A stretch of 64,000 bases of DNA from Micromonospora profundi (GTDB lineage: Bacteria > Actinomycetota > Actinomycetes > Mycobacteriales > Micromonosporaceae): NCBI RefSeq assembly GCF_011927785.1, contig NZ_JAATJK010000001.1, forward strand, positions 2,108,001 through 2,172,000. Reading direction: 5' to 3'. The notes beneath the pieces are model-generated. The model ran no database searches and was not told the DNA's origin. It was given only the letters and a program-made list of their open reading frames with translations. This document shows positions 17,804 to 25,144 of this stretch, one piece after another; position 1 is the first letter of the stretch; each line of letters begins with the position of its first letter. A program made the position numbers and the translations under genes.

Positions 17804-18133
17804 GTGAGCGAGATGCGAGAGCCGAGCTTCCTGGTCCTGACCGCACTGGCCGACCAGCCACGACACGGCTACGGGATCATTCAGGAGGTGGCGGTGCTGT
17901 CGGCGAACCGGGTGACGTTGCTCCCGGGGACGCTCTACACCGCGTTGGACCGTCTGGCTTCGCAGGGCCTTGTCGTACGAGACCGAGAAGAGATCGCCGA
18001 TGGGCGTCTCCGCCGGTACTACCGGTTGACCTCGGACGGGCTGGCTGTGCTCGACGCGGAGACCGCCCGTCTGCGGTCACTCGCCACGGCGGCGGAGCGC
18101 AAACTGCGCATCGCCCGCCCGCGCCCGGCGTAA
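17804..18133 (+). CDS. PadR family transcriptional regulator
   Basis: 109 residues forming the PadR winged helix: FLVLTALADQPRHGYGIIQE, LLPGTLYTALDRLASQGLV and RRYYRLTSDG are all standard family elements, with a short C-terminal helix (PadR-s2 type). GTG 17804 is preceded by an AT-rich stretch containing ATCGATATATGTTG, which is both a likely -10 region and a possible operator. The next gene, 23 bp downstream, encodes a membrane protein; PadR/membrane-protein pairs of this type usually form an autoregulated operon. Confidence 0.92.
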   Translation: MSEMREPSFLVLTALADQPRHGYGIIQEVAVLSANRVTLLPGTLYTALDRLASQGLVVRDREEIADGRLRRYYRLTSDGLAVLDAETARLRSLATAAERKLRIARPRPA

Positions 18134-18156
18134 GTCGACGTCACCAAGGAGACTCC

Positions 18157-19293
18157 ATGTCGCGCACACGGGGAAGGCTCGCGCGCCGCTATCGCAGGCT
18201 GCTGCTGGGCTATCCACGCCAGTTTCGACGGGCCCGCGGTGAGGAGATCGTTGCGACATTCCTCGATCTCGCCCCGCCGGGTCGGACCCGACCGACAATC
18301 CGCGAGACCGCCAACCTGTTCCGCCACGGAATGCGGTGCCGACTGGGGCGACCGAACAGCCGCAGCGTGGTGGTGTGGGCCGCCTTGACCGCGATCGTGT
18401 GGGGACTGTTCGGTGGTGCCTTCGCCAGCCGCCTCGGGTGGGAGACCGCCCGTCCGTTACCCAGCGCGGCCGAGGCGACGGAGCTGTTCAGTGGCGTACT
18501 GGGTCAGGACACGACTGGTCGCGTCGGAGTGGACCCGGCGTTGTTCGTCATCTACGGGCAGCCGCTCGGCTCCGACAACCTGCACGTCCTGTTCTCGCCC
18601 GACGCCGGTGAGTACCAGCAGGGTCGCGCCATGGTGGGCCTGAGCGGCCCGTCGCGGGTGGCCCCCCAGGCCCTTGTCGAGTCCAGCCGAGCGTGGCTAC
18701 GCGACAACGGATGGCGTGTCTCGGACGTGATCACCCGCAACAGGGTGGAGTGCACCAGCTGCGACGAATCGAAGCTGCCCAGGAGCGCGGTCTTCGCCGC
18801 GTGGCGGGGGGACGACGTACTGAATCTCGACATATCGCTTGGCAGTTCCCTGTCGCCTCCGCCGAAGCCGGGGGTGACCGACCACAGTGACGAGACATAC
18901 GTCTACGCCGAGTTGACGCGGGCGGCCCCGGGAGCGGTCAAGCCCTTCGGCGTCGCAGGCTTCCTGCTCGGGATGGTGGTGGCCTGGTTGATGTTCGGGT
19001 GGGCCAGCCGCCGCACCGAGAATCGCGGCCGGACGCTGCGCGTGCTCACCGCTGTTCTGTTCGGACTTGCCGCCGTCACGTGGTGGGCACCGATCCTCCT
19101 TGCTGGCCCGTCCACGCTGAGGCATCACACGGACGAGCCGCACCCGTCCTGGCACCCCATGTGGGAGTGGCTCGGGCAACCAGCTCTGGCGCCACTATTC
19201 GTGGTGGGGGCGGGCGCGGCGCTGCTCGCACTCACGGCGTCCGCGTTGCCCCGCCGCCACGTGCCGTCGACCGACGTCCGACCGGCAGGCTGA
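18157..19293 (+). CDS. Membrane protein paired with PadR
   Basis: 378 residues. The N-terminal 60 residues (RRYRRLLLGYPRQFRRARGEEIVATFLDL) are the kind of cytoplasmic prefix found in PadR-linked membrane proteins. One transmembrane helix near residue 70, an extracytoplasmic region (about 95-255) with a CTSCDES pair of cysteines, then three more hydrophobic helices follow. ATG 18157 has AAGGAG 5 nt upstream. The function is unknown; co-transcription with the PadR gene is likely. Confidence 0.8.
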   Translation: MSRTRGRLARRYRRLLLGYPRQFRRARGEEIVATFLDLAPPGRTRPTIRETANLFRHGMRCRLGRPNSRSVVVWAALTAIVWGLFGGAFASRLGWETARPLPSAAEATELFSGVLGQDTTGRVGVDPALFVIYGQPLGSDNLHVLFSPDAGEYQQGRAMVGLSGPSRVAPQALVESSRAWLRDNGWRVSDVITRNRVECTSCDESKLPRSAVFAAWRGDDVLNLDISLGSSLSPPPKPGVTDHSDETYVYAELTRAAPGAVKPFGVAGFLLGMVVAWLMFGWASRRTENRGRTLRVLTAVLFGLAAVTWWAPILLAGPSTLRHHTDEPHPSWHPMWEWLGQPALAPLFVVGAGAALLALTASALPRRHVPSTDVRPAG

Positions 19294-19376
19294 GCGGCGA
19301 ACCGCCGCACGGTGGTGGGGACCTGTACATGCGAATAGTCGTGACGAAGGTGAGTTGGCAGCCATGCACCTGCTGG

Positions 19377-19835
19377 TCAGTACGGTTGGCCGCAGACCTT
19401 CCAGGCACCGTCCTCCTTCACCAGCGGGATCGCGCGCCGGTCGGTGAAGCCGCTGTCAAGCTTCAGGGCCATGCTCACGGTCCCCGAGGTGCGCCCGTTG
19501 ACTGTCGACACGTTGACGCCGTTGACCTTGTGGCTCTGGATCTGTGGCTGTCTGGCGACGCCCCGGACGAATGCGTCCTTCGTGAAGCTTCTGCGCGTGT
19601 CGGTGCACAACAGCTCGTACGCCGCCGCCGCGTCGCCGGCCTCCAGGTCGCTCACGAACGACTCGGCGGCCTGTCGAGCCGGATCGGTTGCGGCTTTGAG
19701 GCCCTTGAACAGAAAGAAGCCGCCGGTGCCGACGCCGGCGCAGCACAGCACGACGACCACGCCTACGACGATCAGCACGGTCCGCAGCGTCCGTCGCTTG
19801 GGTGGTGGCGGGGGCACCTGGTACGGGTAGGTCAT
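19377..19835 (-). CDS. Membrane-anchored DUF4878-like protein
   Basis: 152 residues: a Pro-rich cytoplasmic start MTYPYQVPPPPPKR, a single transmembrane helix (about 18-42, TVLIVVGVVVVLCCAGVGTG), and an NTF2-like extracytoplasmic domain with SFVSDLEAGDAAAAYELLC, ending WKVCGQPY. The pattern fits the DUF4878 type of actinobacterial membrane proteins. ATG 19835 is preceded on the minus strand by TACCGT eight bases upstream, a likely leaderless promoter. Longer readings upstream would add an unlike N-terminus. Confidence 0.75.
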   Translation of the reverse strand: MTYPYQVPPPPPKRRTLRTVLIVVGVVVVLCCAGVGTGGFFLFKGLKAATDPARQAAESFVSDLEAGDAAAAYELLCTDTRRSFTKDAFVRGVARQPQIQSHKVNGVNVSTVNGRTSGTVSMALKLDSGFTDRRAIPLVKEDGAWKVCGQPY

Positions 19836-20107
19836 AGATAGCGACGGTAGGGGACGCGAGAAAGTCTCGATCCCCCCGAACGGTTGATCTTGTCGTGTCG
19901 GTTCGCCCGTCCGTTCGGTCGGGTGCGCGTCGGTACGTCCATCGGTGACCACCCGCATCGATGTTCCAAGGTGGACGGCCAGCCGGCACATATCGACGAC
20001 CGGCTCCTCTGCTGTGCTCCTGCTGTGGCCCGGCTGTGGGTCGTTGGAGTTCAACTGCCCCCGATCAGCGGTGCCGCCGGCTCACCTCGCCCAGCACACT
20101 CCCGGAG

Positions 20108-20647
20108 GTGACCACTTACCCGGCGAAAAAGAAGATCGGCAATCTCGGTGCCGTTGGTATCGCCGCCGCGATCTCGGTCTTACTGTGCTGCGGCGTCGGC
20201 ACCATCGGGGCGCTCACCACCGACGACAGTGACAAGAAGCCCACTGCGGCGGCCACACAGACCGCTCCGACGGCCAGCGACCGTCTCGCGGAGGACGCGA
20301 GCGCCACCCCGGACGCGCCGCCGTCGACGATCCCAGAGCCTGCCGCGTCGAGCCCGACACCGGGCCCGCAGGACACCAGTGGTGAGCCGACACCTCGGCC
20401 GATCGTGAAGCCGACGACCACCAAGCCCAAGCCGAAGACGACGACGGCAGCACCCAAGCCGAAGGCGACGACGGCAGCGCCGAAGCCGAAGCCCACGACG
20501 GCGAAACCGAAACCGCCATCGGTGGCAACAGTGCATCCCGGGTCGTTCTGCTCCAAGCAGGGAGCGCGTGGGGTGACGAAGACCGGTAAGCCGATGGTGT
20601 GTACGACCACCGCGACGGACTCCAAGAAGCGGTGGCGGGCGGCGTAG
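20108..20647 (+). CDS. Membrane-anchored Thr/Pro/Lys-rich protein
   Basis: 179 residues: short cytoplasmic tail, one membrane helix (about 11-35, AVGIAAAISVLLCCGVG), then about 105 residues of low-complexity spacer with repeats of KPKTTTAAPKPKATTAAP, and a conserved-looking tail HPGSFCSKQGARGVT. The tail domain with two cysteines is recurrent in actinobacterial surface proteins; its function is not known to me. GTG 20108 overlaps its own potential GGAG site, so the exact start is uncertain. It is divergent from the DUF4878-like gene. Confidence 0.7.
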   Translation: MTTYPAKKKIGNLGAVGIAAAISVLLCCGVGTIGALTTDDSDKKPTAAATQTAPTASDRLAEDASATPDAPPSTIPEPAASSPTPGPQDTSGEPTPRPIVKPTTTKPKPKTTTAAPKPKATTAAPKPKPTTAKPKPPSVATVHPGSFCSKQGARGVTKTGKPMVCTTTATDSKKRWRAA

Positions 20648-20717
20648 TCCCAGGCGACGACCGTCGGCGGGGCGGCGCGCGTCGTCCGTGCCACCCCGCC
20701 GGTGACCGTCGGGGATC

Positions 20718-21641
20718 TCACCCGAGGGCGATGACCAGCTTGCCGGTGGTGTGGCCGGTCTCCACGGCCGCCACCGCCTCCGCGCTCTGGTCGAAGGTGA
20801 ACGTCCGTGTGATGTGCGGATCGATGGTGCCGTCCACCATCAGCGCGGCGACAGCCTCAAGCGACGTTCTGCCGAGCCGACGGTCCACGAACTCGCCACC
20901 CAGCTCACTCACCGTGTAGTCCGCGGCCGACAGCAGGTACTTGGCATCCTTCACCAGCCCGGCGACCGAGCGCAGCGAGTCGCCGCCGACGAGGTCGAAC
21001 AGCCCGTCGACACCGGACGGCGCGAGCGCCCGCACCTGTCCCGGAATGTCGCCGGCGGTGTAGCTGGCGAAGGTGACGCCGAGCGCCTCGGCCACCGCCC
21101 GCTTGCTGTCGCTGCCCGTTCCGATGACAGTCAGTCCCCGTGCTCGGGCAAGCTGCGCGGTGGCGAGGCCGGTGCTGCCACCGACACCGTTGATCAGCAG
21201 TGTCGAGCCTGCCGGCAGGTCGAGCCGGTCGAGCCCGTCGAGGGCTGTCGTGCCGGAAACCGGTACTGTCGCCGCCCACTCGTAGGGCAACGACTCCGGC
21301 TTGCGGGCCGCGTTCTCCGCCGGCAGGACTGTCGTCTCGGCGTACGTGCCGGCGCCGCTGAGCGCGAACCCGAACACCGCGTCGCCCACCTTGAGATCGG
21401 TGACGCCGGCCCCGACCGCGAGAACGTCGCCGGCGGCCTCCATCCCCATCACCTGCGGGAACGGTACGTGCCCGTTGAGCGCCGGGACGGCGCCGTCGCG
21501 GAGCAGGTGGTCGAGGCGTGCCACCCCGGCTGCCCGGACCCGGATGAGGATCTCGTTGTCGGCGGGCTTCGGGTCGGGTCGATCGAAGTACTGCTGGACC
21601 TCGGGGCCACCGAATGCGTGGTAGCCAAATGCGCGGCTCAT
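20718..21641 (-). CDS. NADP-dependent quinone-oxidoreductase-like MDR protein
   Basis: 307-residue medium-chain dehydrogenase/reductase. The N-terminal GroES-like domain holds VMGMEAAGDVLAVG; the Rossmann domain has LLINGVGGSTGLATAQLAR as its dinucleotide-binding loop. No catalytic-zinc cysteines are seen, fitting the quinone oxidoreductase branch. AAGGAGAG precedes ATG 21641. It diverges from a MerR gene with two MerR-like dyads between, so it is probably the MerR target, perhaps in electrophile or quinone defence; that is inferred. Confidence 0.88.
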   Translation of the reverse strand: MSRAFGYHAFGGPEVQQYFDRPDPKPADNEILIRVRAAGVARLDHLLRDGAVPALNGHVPFPQVMGMEAAGDVLAVGAGVTDLKVGDAVFGFALSGAGTYAETTVLPAENAARKPESLPYEWAATVPVSGTTALDGLDRLDLPAGSTLLINGVGGSTGLATAQLARARGLTVIGTGSDSKRAVAEALGVTFASYTAGDIPGQVRALAPSGVDGLFDLVGGDSLRSVAGLVKDAKYLLSAADYTVSELGGEFVDRRLGRTSLEAVAALMVDGTIDPHITRTFTFDQSAEAVAAVETGHTTGKLVIALG

Positions 21642-21685
21642 CGTCGCTCTCCTTCATGTGTGTTGACGACTGGCGACGCTATTTG

Positions 21686-21701
21686 CTGACGTTGACGTCA
21701 G
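21686..21701. promoter_or_regulatory. MerR-type dyad CTGACG-N4-CGTCAG (oxidoreductase side)
   Basis: A perfect 6-4-6 inverted repeat with centre TTGA. On the minus strand it is preceded by TTGCCT and followed by AATAGCGT, so it falls in a stretched -35/-10 spacer of about 19-20 bp, the arrangement MerR regulators untwist. Confidence 0.65.
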
Positions 21702-21762
21702 AGGCAACATCGAGTGGTCCGGGTCACACGTCGGCGGGGGTGGGCCGGCGCTACTGTCGTTG

Positions 21763-21778
21763 CTGACGGTGACGTCAG
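21763..21778. promoter_or_regulatory. MerR-type dyad CTGACG-N4-CGTCAG (merR side)
   Basis: Second copy of the dyad, centre GTGA, 43 bp upstream of the merR start; the flanking GAGGCA is shared with the first copy. It probably mediates autoregulation. Confidence 0.6.
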
Positions 21779-21820
21779 AGGCAGGAACCGGCGCGGTGGG
21801 ACGTACCGAAAGGGGTGATT

Positions 21821-22183
21821 GTGCGCATCGGCGAGGTGGCGGAGCGATCCGGGGTCAGCGTGCGCGCCCTGCGGTACTACGAGGAGCAGGGCCTGTTGCA
21901 GGCCGAGCGCAGCGCGAGCGGGCAGCGACACTACGGCGCGGCAGCGGTGGAGCGGGTGAACCTCATCCAGCAGCTCTACGCCGCCGGCCTGTCGAGCCGG
22001 GACATCCTCGAACTGCTCCCGTGCGTCTACACCGGCAGCGCCACGCCCGACATGATCGCCAGGCTCACGGCCGAGCGGAACCGCATCGACCGCCAATTGA
22101 GCGACCTCGCCGAGGCCCGGGAACGGCTGGACTCGGTTATCCGCACCGCCTACCAGCACCTGGAGCGGGACGCCGCTGCCTGA
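21821..22183 (+). CDS. MerR family transcriptional regulator
   Basis: 120 residues. VRIGEVAERSGVSVRALRYY is the family's DNA-binding helix-turn-helix start, followed by the wing RSASGQRHY and a coiled-coil dimerisation helix (about 75-110, LTAERNRIDRQLSDLAEARE). There is no metal-site cysteine loop like that of MerR or SoxR, though one Cys (LLPCVYTG, about residue 64) might sense. GTG 21821 follows AAAGGGG at 6 nt; GTG 21815 is less likely. Divergent oxidoreductase and two dyads point to local control. Confidence 0.9.
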   Translation: MRIGEVAERSGVSVRALRYYEEQGLLQAERSASGQRHYGAAAVERVNLIQQLYAAGLSSRDILELLPCVYTGSATPDMIARLTAERNRIDRQLSDLAEARERLDSVIRTAYQHLERDAAA

Positions 22184-22198
22184 GGGCGCGCCGCCAGG

Positions 22199-23116
22199 CT
22201 AGGCGGCACCCTCGCCGAATGTCTCGCGCAGGGCCCGACCCAGCGGTCGGCCGGTCGTCGGCTCGATGAACAACTCGGCGAGCAGGAGGTCGGCGAGGTA
22301 GGTCGGGTTGATGCCCGACTCCTTGCGACCGAGGGCCTGGAGCGCGCCGCCGAGGCGCAGGGCGGCCTTCGCCGCGCCGGACGGCATCCGCGAAACCCGA
22401 CGAGGTCGACCCACCGCCGCGGCGATGCGGCCGAGCATGTCGTCCCAGGTCAGGTTCTCGTCGGCCACCGGGATGTCGTCGCCGCTGGCCGCCTCCAGGG
22501 CATCCACCGTGACCTCGGCGACGCTGCGCGCCGAGGCTGCGGCGGTTCCGCCGGTGGGGGCGACCAGAGGTGTACGCGAGCGCGCCCACCGGTCCAGCGG
22601 CCCGGCCCAGTTGGGCAGCCGGTCACCGGCGCGGCCGAAGACGAACGGCAGTTCGAGGACGGCGACCGGCAGATCGGTGCCCGCGGCTTCCCGTCCTTCC
22701 CGGGCCTGTTCCACCCGGCACCGGATGTACGTGTGCCGCTCGGCGAGCCGCCACTGCGGATGCAACCTGTCGAAACAGGTGTAGTACGAGCCCATGACGA
22801 CCCCTCGGGTGAGGCCCTCCAGGCGCGCGGCGGTGAACAGGCGCACGACCGGCTCGACGTTGTCGTGGCGGAACTGCGGATAGATCGGCTTCGGCAGCGG
22901 TCGTTGCTCGTCGGTGCGGGTGGCGTAGACGACGCCGTCGTGGTCGGCGAGCAGCGGGCGCAGGTCGTCGACCGAGGCGGCGTCCACGTCGACAAGGTGG
23001 TCGACACCCGGGCGGGCGGTACGCGCCACAGTGGTCGCGGCGTGGCCCCGCTCGCGCAGGACCTCCACGACATGCGCGCCGATCAGACCGCTGCCACCCA
23101 CCACGAGAATCCGCAC
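22199..23116 (-). CDS. NAD-dependent epimerase/reductase family protein
   Basis: 305-residue extended SDR. VRILVVGGSGLIGAHVVEVL carries the GxxGxxG dinucleotide loop, MGSYYTCF lies where SDRs place Ser/Tyr, and ELPFVFGR is the typical substrate-binding strand. The C-terminal third is less conserved. Start is GTG 23116; the ribosome binding site is weak. It converges with merR (15 bp between stops) and its start is 62 bp from the stop of the XRE gene on the same strand, so it may be co-transcribed with that regulator. Substrate unknown. Confidence 0.82.
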   Translation of the reverse strand: MRILVVGGSGLIGAHVVEVLRERGHAATTVARTARPGVDHLVDVDAASVDDLRPLLADHDGVVYATRTDEQRPLPKPIYPQFRHDNVEPVVRLFTAARLEGLTRGVVMGSYYTCFDRLHPQWRLAERHTYIRCRVEQAREGREAAGTDLPVAVLELPFVFGRAGDRLPNWAGPLDRWARSRTPLVAPTGGTAAASARSVAEVTVDALEAASGDDIPVADENLTWDDMLGRIAAAVGRPRRVSRMPSGAAKAALRLGGALQALGRKESGINPTYLADLLLAELFIEPTTGRPLGRALRETFGEGAA

Positions 23117-23178
23117 GATGCATCGTCCACTCTGGATACGGGTGGTTGTCAAGCAGTCATCGTGGTCGCTGCGGTCGG

Positions 23179-24051
23179 TTACCGGTGGAGGCGCTGGTTC
23201 CGCTCCTCGTCCGCCGCCGTGTTCTGCGTCGTCCAGAGCGCGAGCAGGCGCATGTTGTCGTGTGAGCTGCTGCCGGGATCGGTGTTGTAGACGAAGAGGG
23301 TCTGGTCGTCGTCGCCCGGCAGCGTCAGCGCCTCGTACCGGATGGTGATGGGTCCCACGGCGGGGTGGATCATGTGTTTGGTGCCGTGGGTCCGCTCGTG
23401 CACCCGGTGGTTGTCCCACCAGGTGCGGAACTGCGGGCTCTTGATTGTCAGCTCGCCGACGAGTTCGTTGAGCTGAGGGTCGTCGGGGAAGCGGCCGGCG
23501 TAGAGGCGCAGGGTGCCCACGACGTCGGCCGCCACTGTCGCCCAGTCGGTGTAGACCTCGCGGGCGGCGGGGTCGAGGAGGACCCACCGGGTGTAGTTGC
23601 GTTCGCGGGGCGGCAGTCGGGGCCAGTCGGTGAGCAGGGTGCGCGCCAGCAGGTTCGACGCGAGGACGTCGGTGCGGCGGCCGACGATGAACGCCGGGTG
23701 GTCGACCATCGAGGCGATCAGCTGGTGCATGGCGGGCCGTACCCGCTGCCCCGGCACGTCCCCGGTGCGGTGCCGGGCCGGCCGGGCCAGGTCGGCGAGG
23801 TGGGCCCGGGCGGCGGCCTCAAGCCGGAACACCCGCCCCAACGCGTCGAGGACCGCCTCCGAGGGGCTCGTGTGCCGGCCCTGTTCGAGGCGGGTGTAGT
23901 AGTCGACGCTCACCCCGGCGAGCTGCGCCACCTCCTCCCGGCGCAGGCCGCGGACGCGCCTGCCGGACTGCTCGACGAATCCCGCCGCCTCCGGCGTCGT
24001 GTCGGCGCGGCACTTCCGCAGGAAGTCTCCCAGCTCTGTCCGTCGCACCAT
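23179..24051 (-). CDS. XRE family regulator with MmyB-like ligand domain
   Basis: 290 residues. The N-terminal helix-turn-helix (about 20-80) reads LRREEVAQLAGVSVDYYTRLEQGR; the remainder (95-285) matches the MmyB-like sensor domain, with NLLARTLLTDWPRL and FRTWWDNHRV as typical elements. Such proteins usually repress an adjacent dehydrogenase gene. Here the divergent neighbour, 179 bp away, is an SDR. Start is set at ATG 24051; ATG 24063 is possible and neither has a strong ribosome binding site. Confidence 0.9.
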   Translation of the reverse strand: MVRRTELGDFLRKCRADTTPEAAGFVEQSGRRVRGLRREEVAQLAGVSVDYYTRLEQGRHTSPSEAVLDALGRVFRLEAAARAHLADLARPARHRTGDVPGQRVRPAMHQLIASMVDHPAFIVGRRTDVLASNLLARTLLTDWPRLPPRERNYTRWVLLDPAAREVYTDWATVAADVVGTLRLYAGRFPDDPQLNELVGELTIKSPQFRTWWDNHRVHERTHGTKHMIHPAVGPITIRYEALTLPGDDDQTLFVYNTDPGSSSHDNMRLLALWTTQNTAADEERNQRLHR

Positions 24052-24230
24052 GCCGTCAATCATCGCGCGCGTCGCGGCGAACGCCCAGGTGCTGGGTGGG
24101 CACGGCATTCCCCGGTACGGCTGGGCCCGGCCAGGGGTGTCCGAGCCCCCCGCCCCGCAGCAGCATGAAATGCGTTCCCGCAGTGCTCAGCGCTTCACAA
24201 GCTGCCACACCAGTCACAAGGAGAACTTCG

Positions 24231-25091
24231 ATGGCCTACCCCACCACCCGACCCGCCACCTGGTTCGTCACGGGCACCTCCCGTGGGCTCGGCCTGGAGT
24301 TGGTCAAGCAGCTCCTCGAGCGGGGCGACAACGTCGCGGCGACGACAAGGTCGGCCGAGCGTCTCGACGCGGCCCTGGCCTCCGTGGACCGGTCCCGGCT
24401 GCTGCCGATCGAGGTGAGCCTCACCGACGAGTCGGCGGTCGCGGCGGCGATCGGCTCGACCGTCGAGCGGTTCGGCGCGATCGACGTCGTCGTGAACAAC
24501 GCCGGCTACGGCTATCTCGCCGCCGTCGAGGAGGTCACCGACGCCGACGCCCGACAGATGTTCGACGTGCAGATCTTCGGACTCTGGAACGTCCTCCGTG
24601 CCGTGCTGCCGCACCTGCGCGAGCAAAGCAGCGGACACATCATCAACGTCTCCTCGATCCTCGGCCTGACCTCGTTTCCGGGCTGGGGCCTCTACTGCGC
24701 CGGAAAGTACGCAGTGGAGGGGCTCACCGAGTCGCTGGCCGCGGAGGTCGGCGGGTTCGGTGTGCGGGTCAACCTCGTGGAGCCGGGCTACATGCGGACC
24801 GACTTCCTGCGTACGGAGTCGCTCGGCCTGCCGTCGGGGACGGTGGCCGGCTACGAGTCGATCCGGGAGATGACCGAGGCGCACCTGGCGATGCCCGGCA
24901 CCCAGCTCGGTGACCCGGTGCGGGCCGCGACAGCCATCATCGAGGTGGCTGCCTCGGGTGAGGCGCCGTTGCACCAGCTGCTCGGTTCGGATTCCTACTC
25001 TCTGGCCAGGGCCCGGATCGACTCGCTGACCGCCGACGTCGAGGCGGGTCGCGAGCTGGCGTACACGACTGACATTCCGCAGCAGAGCTGA
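24231..25091 (+). CDS. SDR family oxidoreductase
   Basis: 286-residue classical short-chain dehydrogenase: cofactor loop FVTGTSRGLGLE (about 12-23), NNAGYG at the family position, catalytic Ser in INVSSILG and YCAGK giving the Tyr-x3-Lys pair. ATG 24231 has AAGGAGA 5-6 nt upstream. It is divergently arranged with the XRE/MmyB regulator, which commonly controls SDR genes of this type. It ends at a strong bidirectional terminator. Substrate not predictable. Confidence 0.92.
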   Translation: MAYPTTRPATWFVTGTSRGLGLELVKQLLERGDNVAATTRSAERLDAALASVDRSRLLPIEVSLTDESAVAAAIGSTVERFGAIDVVVNNAGYGYLAAVEEVTDADARQMFDVQIFGLWNVLRAVLPHLREQSSGHIINVSSILGLTSFPGWGLYCAGKYAVEGLTESLAAEVGGFGVRVNLVEPGYMRTDFLRTESLGLPSGTVAGYESIREMTEAHLAMPGTQLGDPVRAATAIIEVAASGEAPLHQLLGSDSYSLARARIDSLTADVEAGRELAYTTDIPQQS

Positions 25092-25100
25092 GCGCCGCGG

Positions 25101-25141
25101 CGTGGGTCCGGCCTGGACAGTGTCCAGGCCGGACCCACGCG
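25101..25141. terminator. Bidirectional terminator, 19-bp perfect stem
   Basis: 25101-25119 pairs perfectly with 25123-25141 around loop AGT, between the converging SDR and propeller-protein genes. Confidence 0.9.
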
Positions 25142-25144
25142 CTC

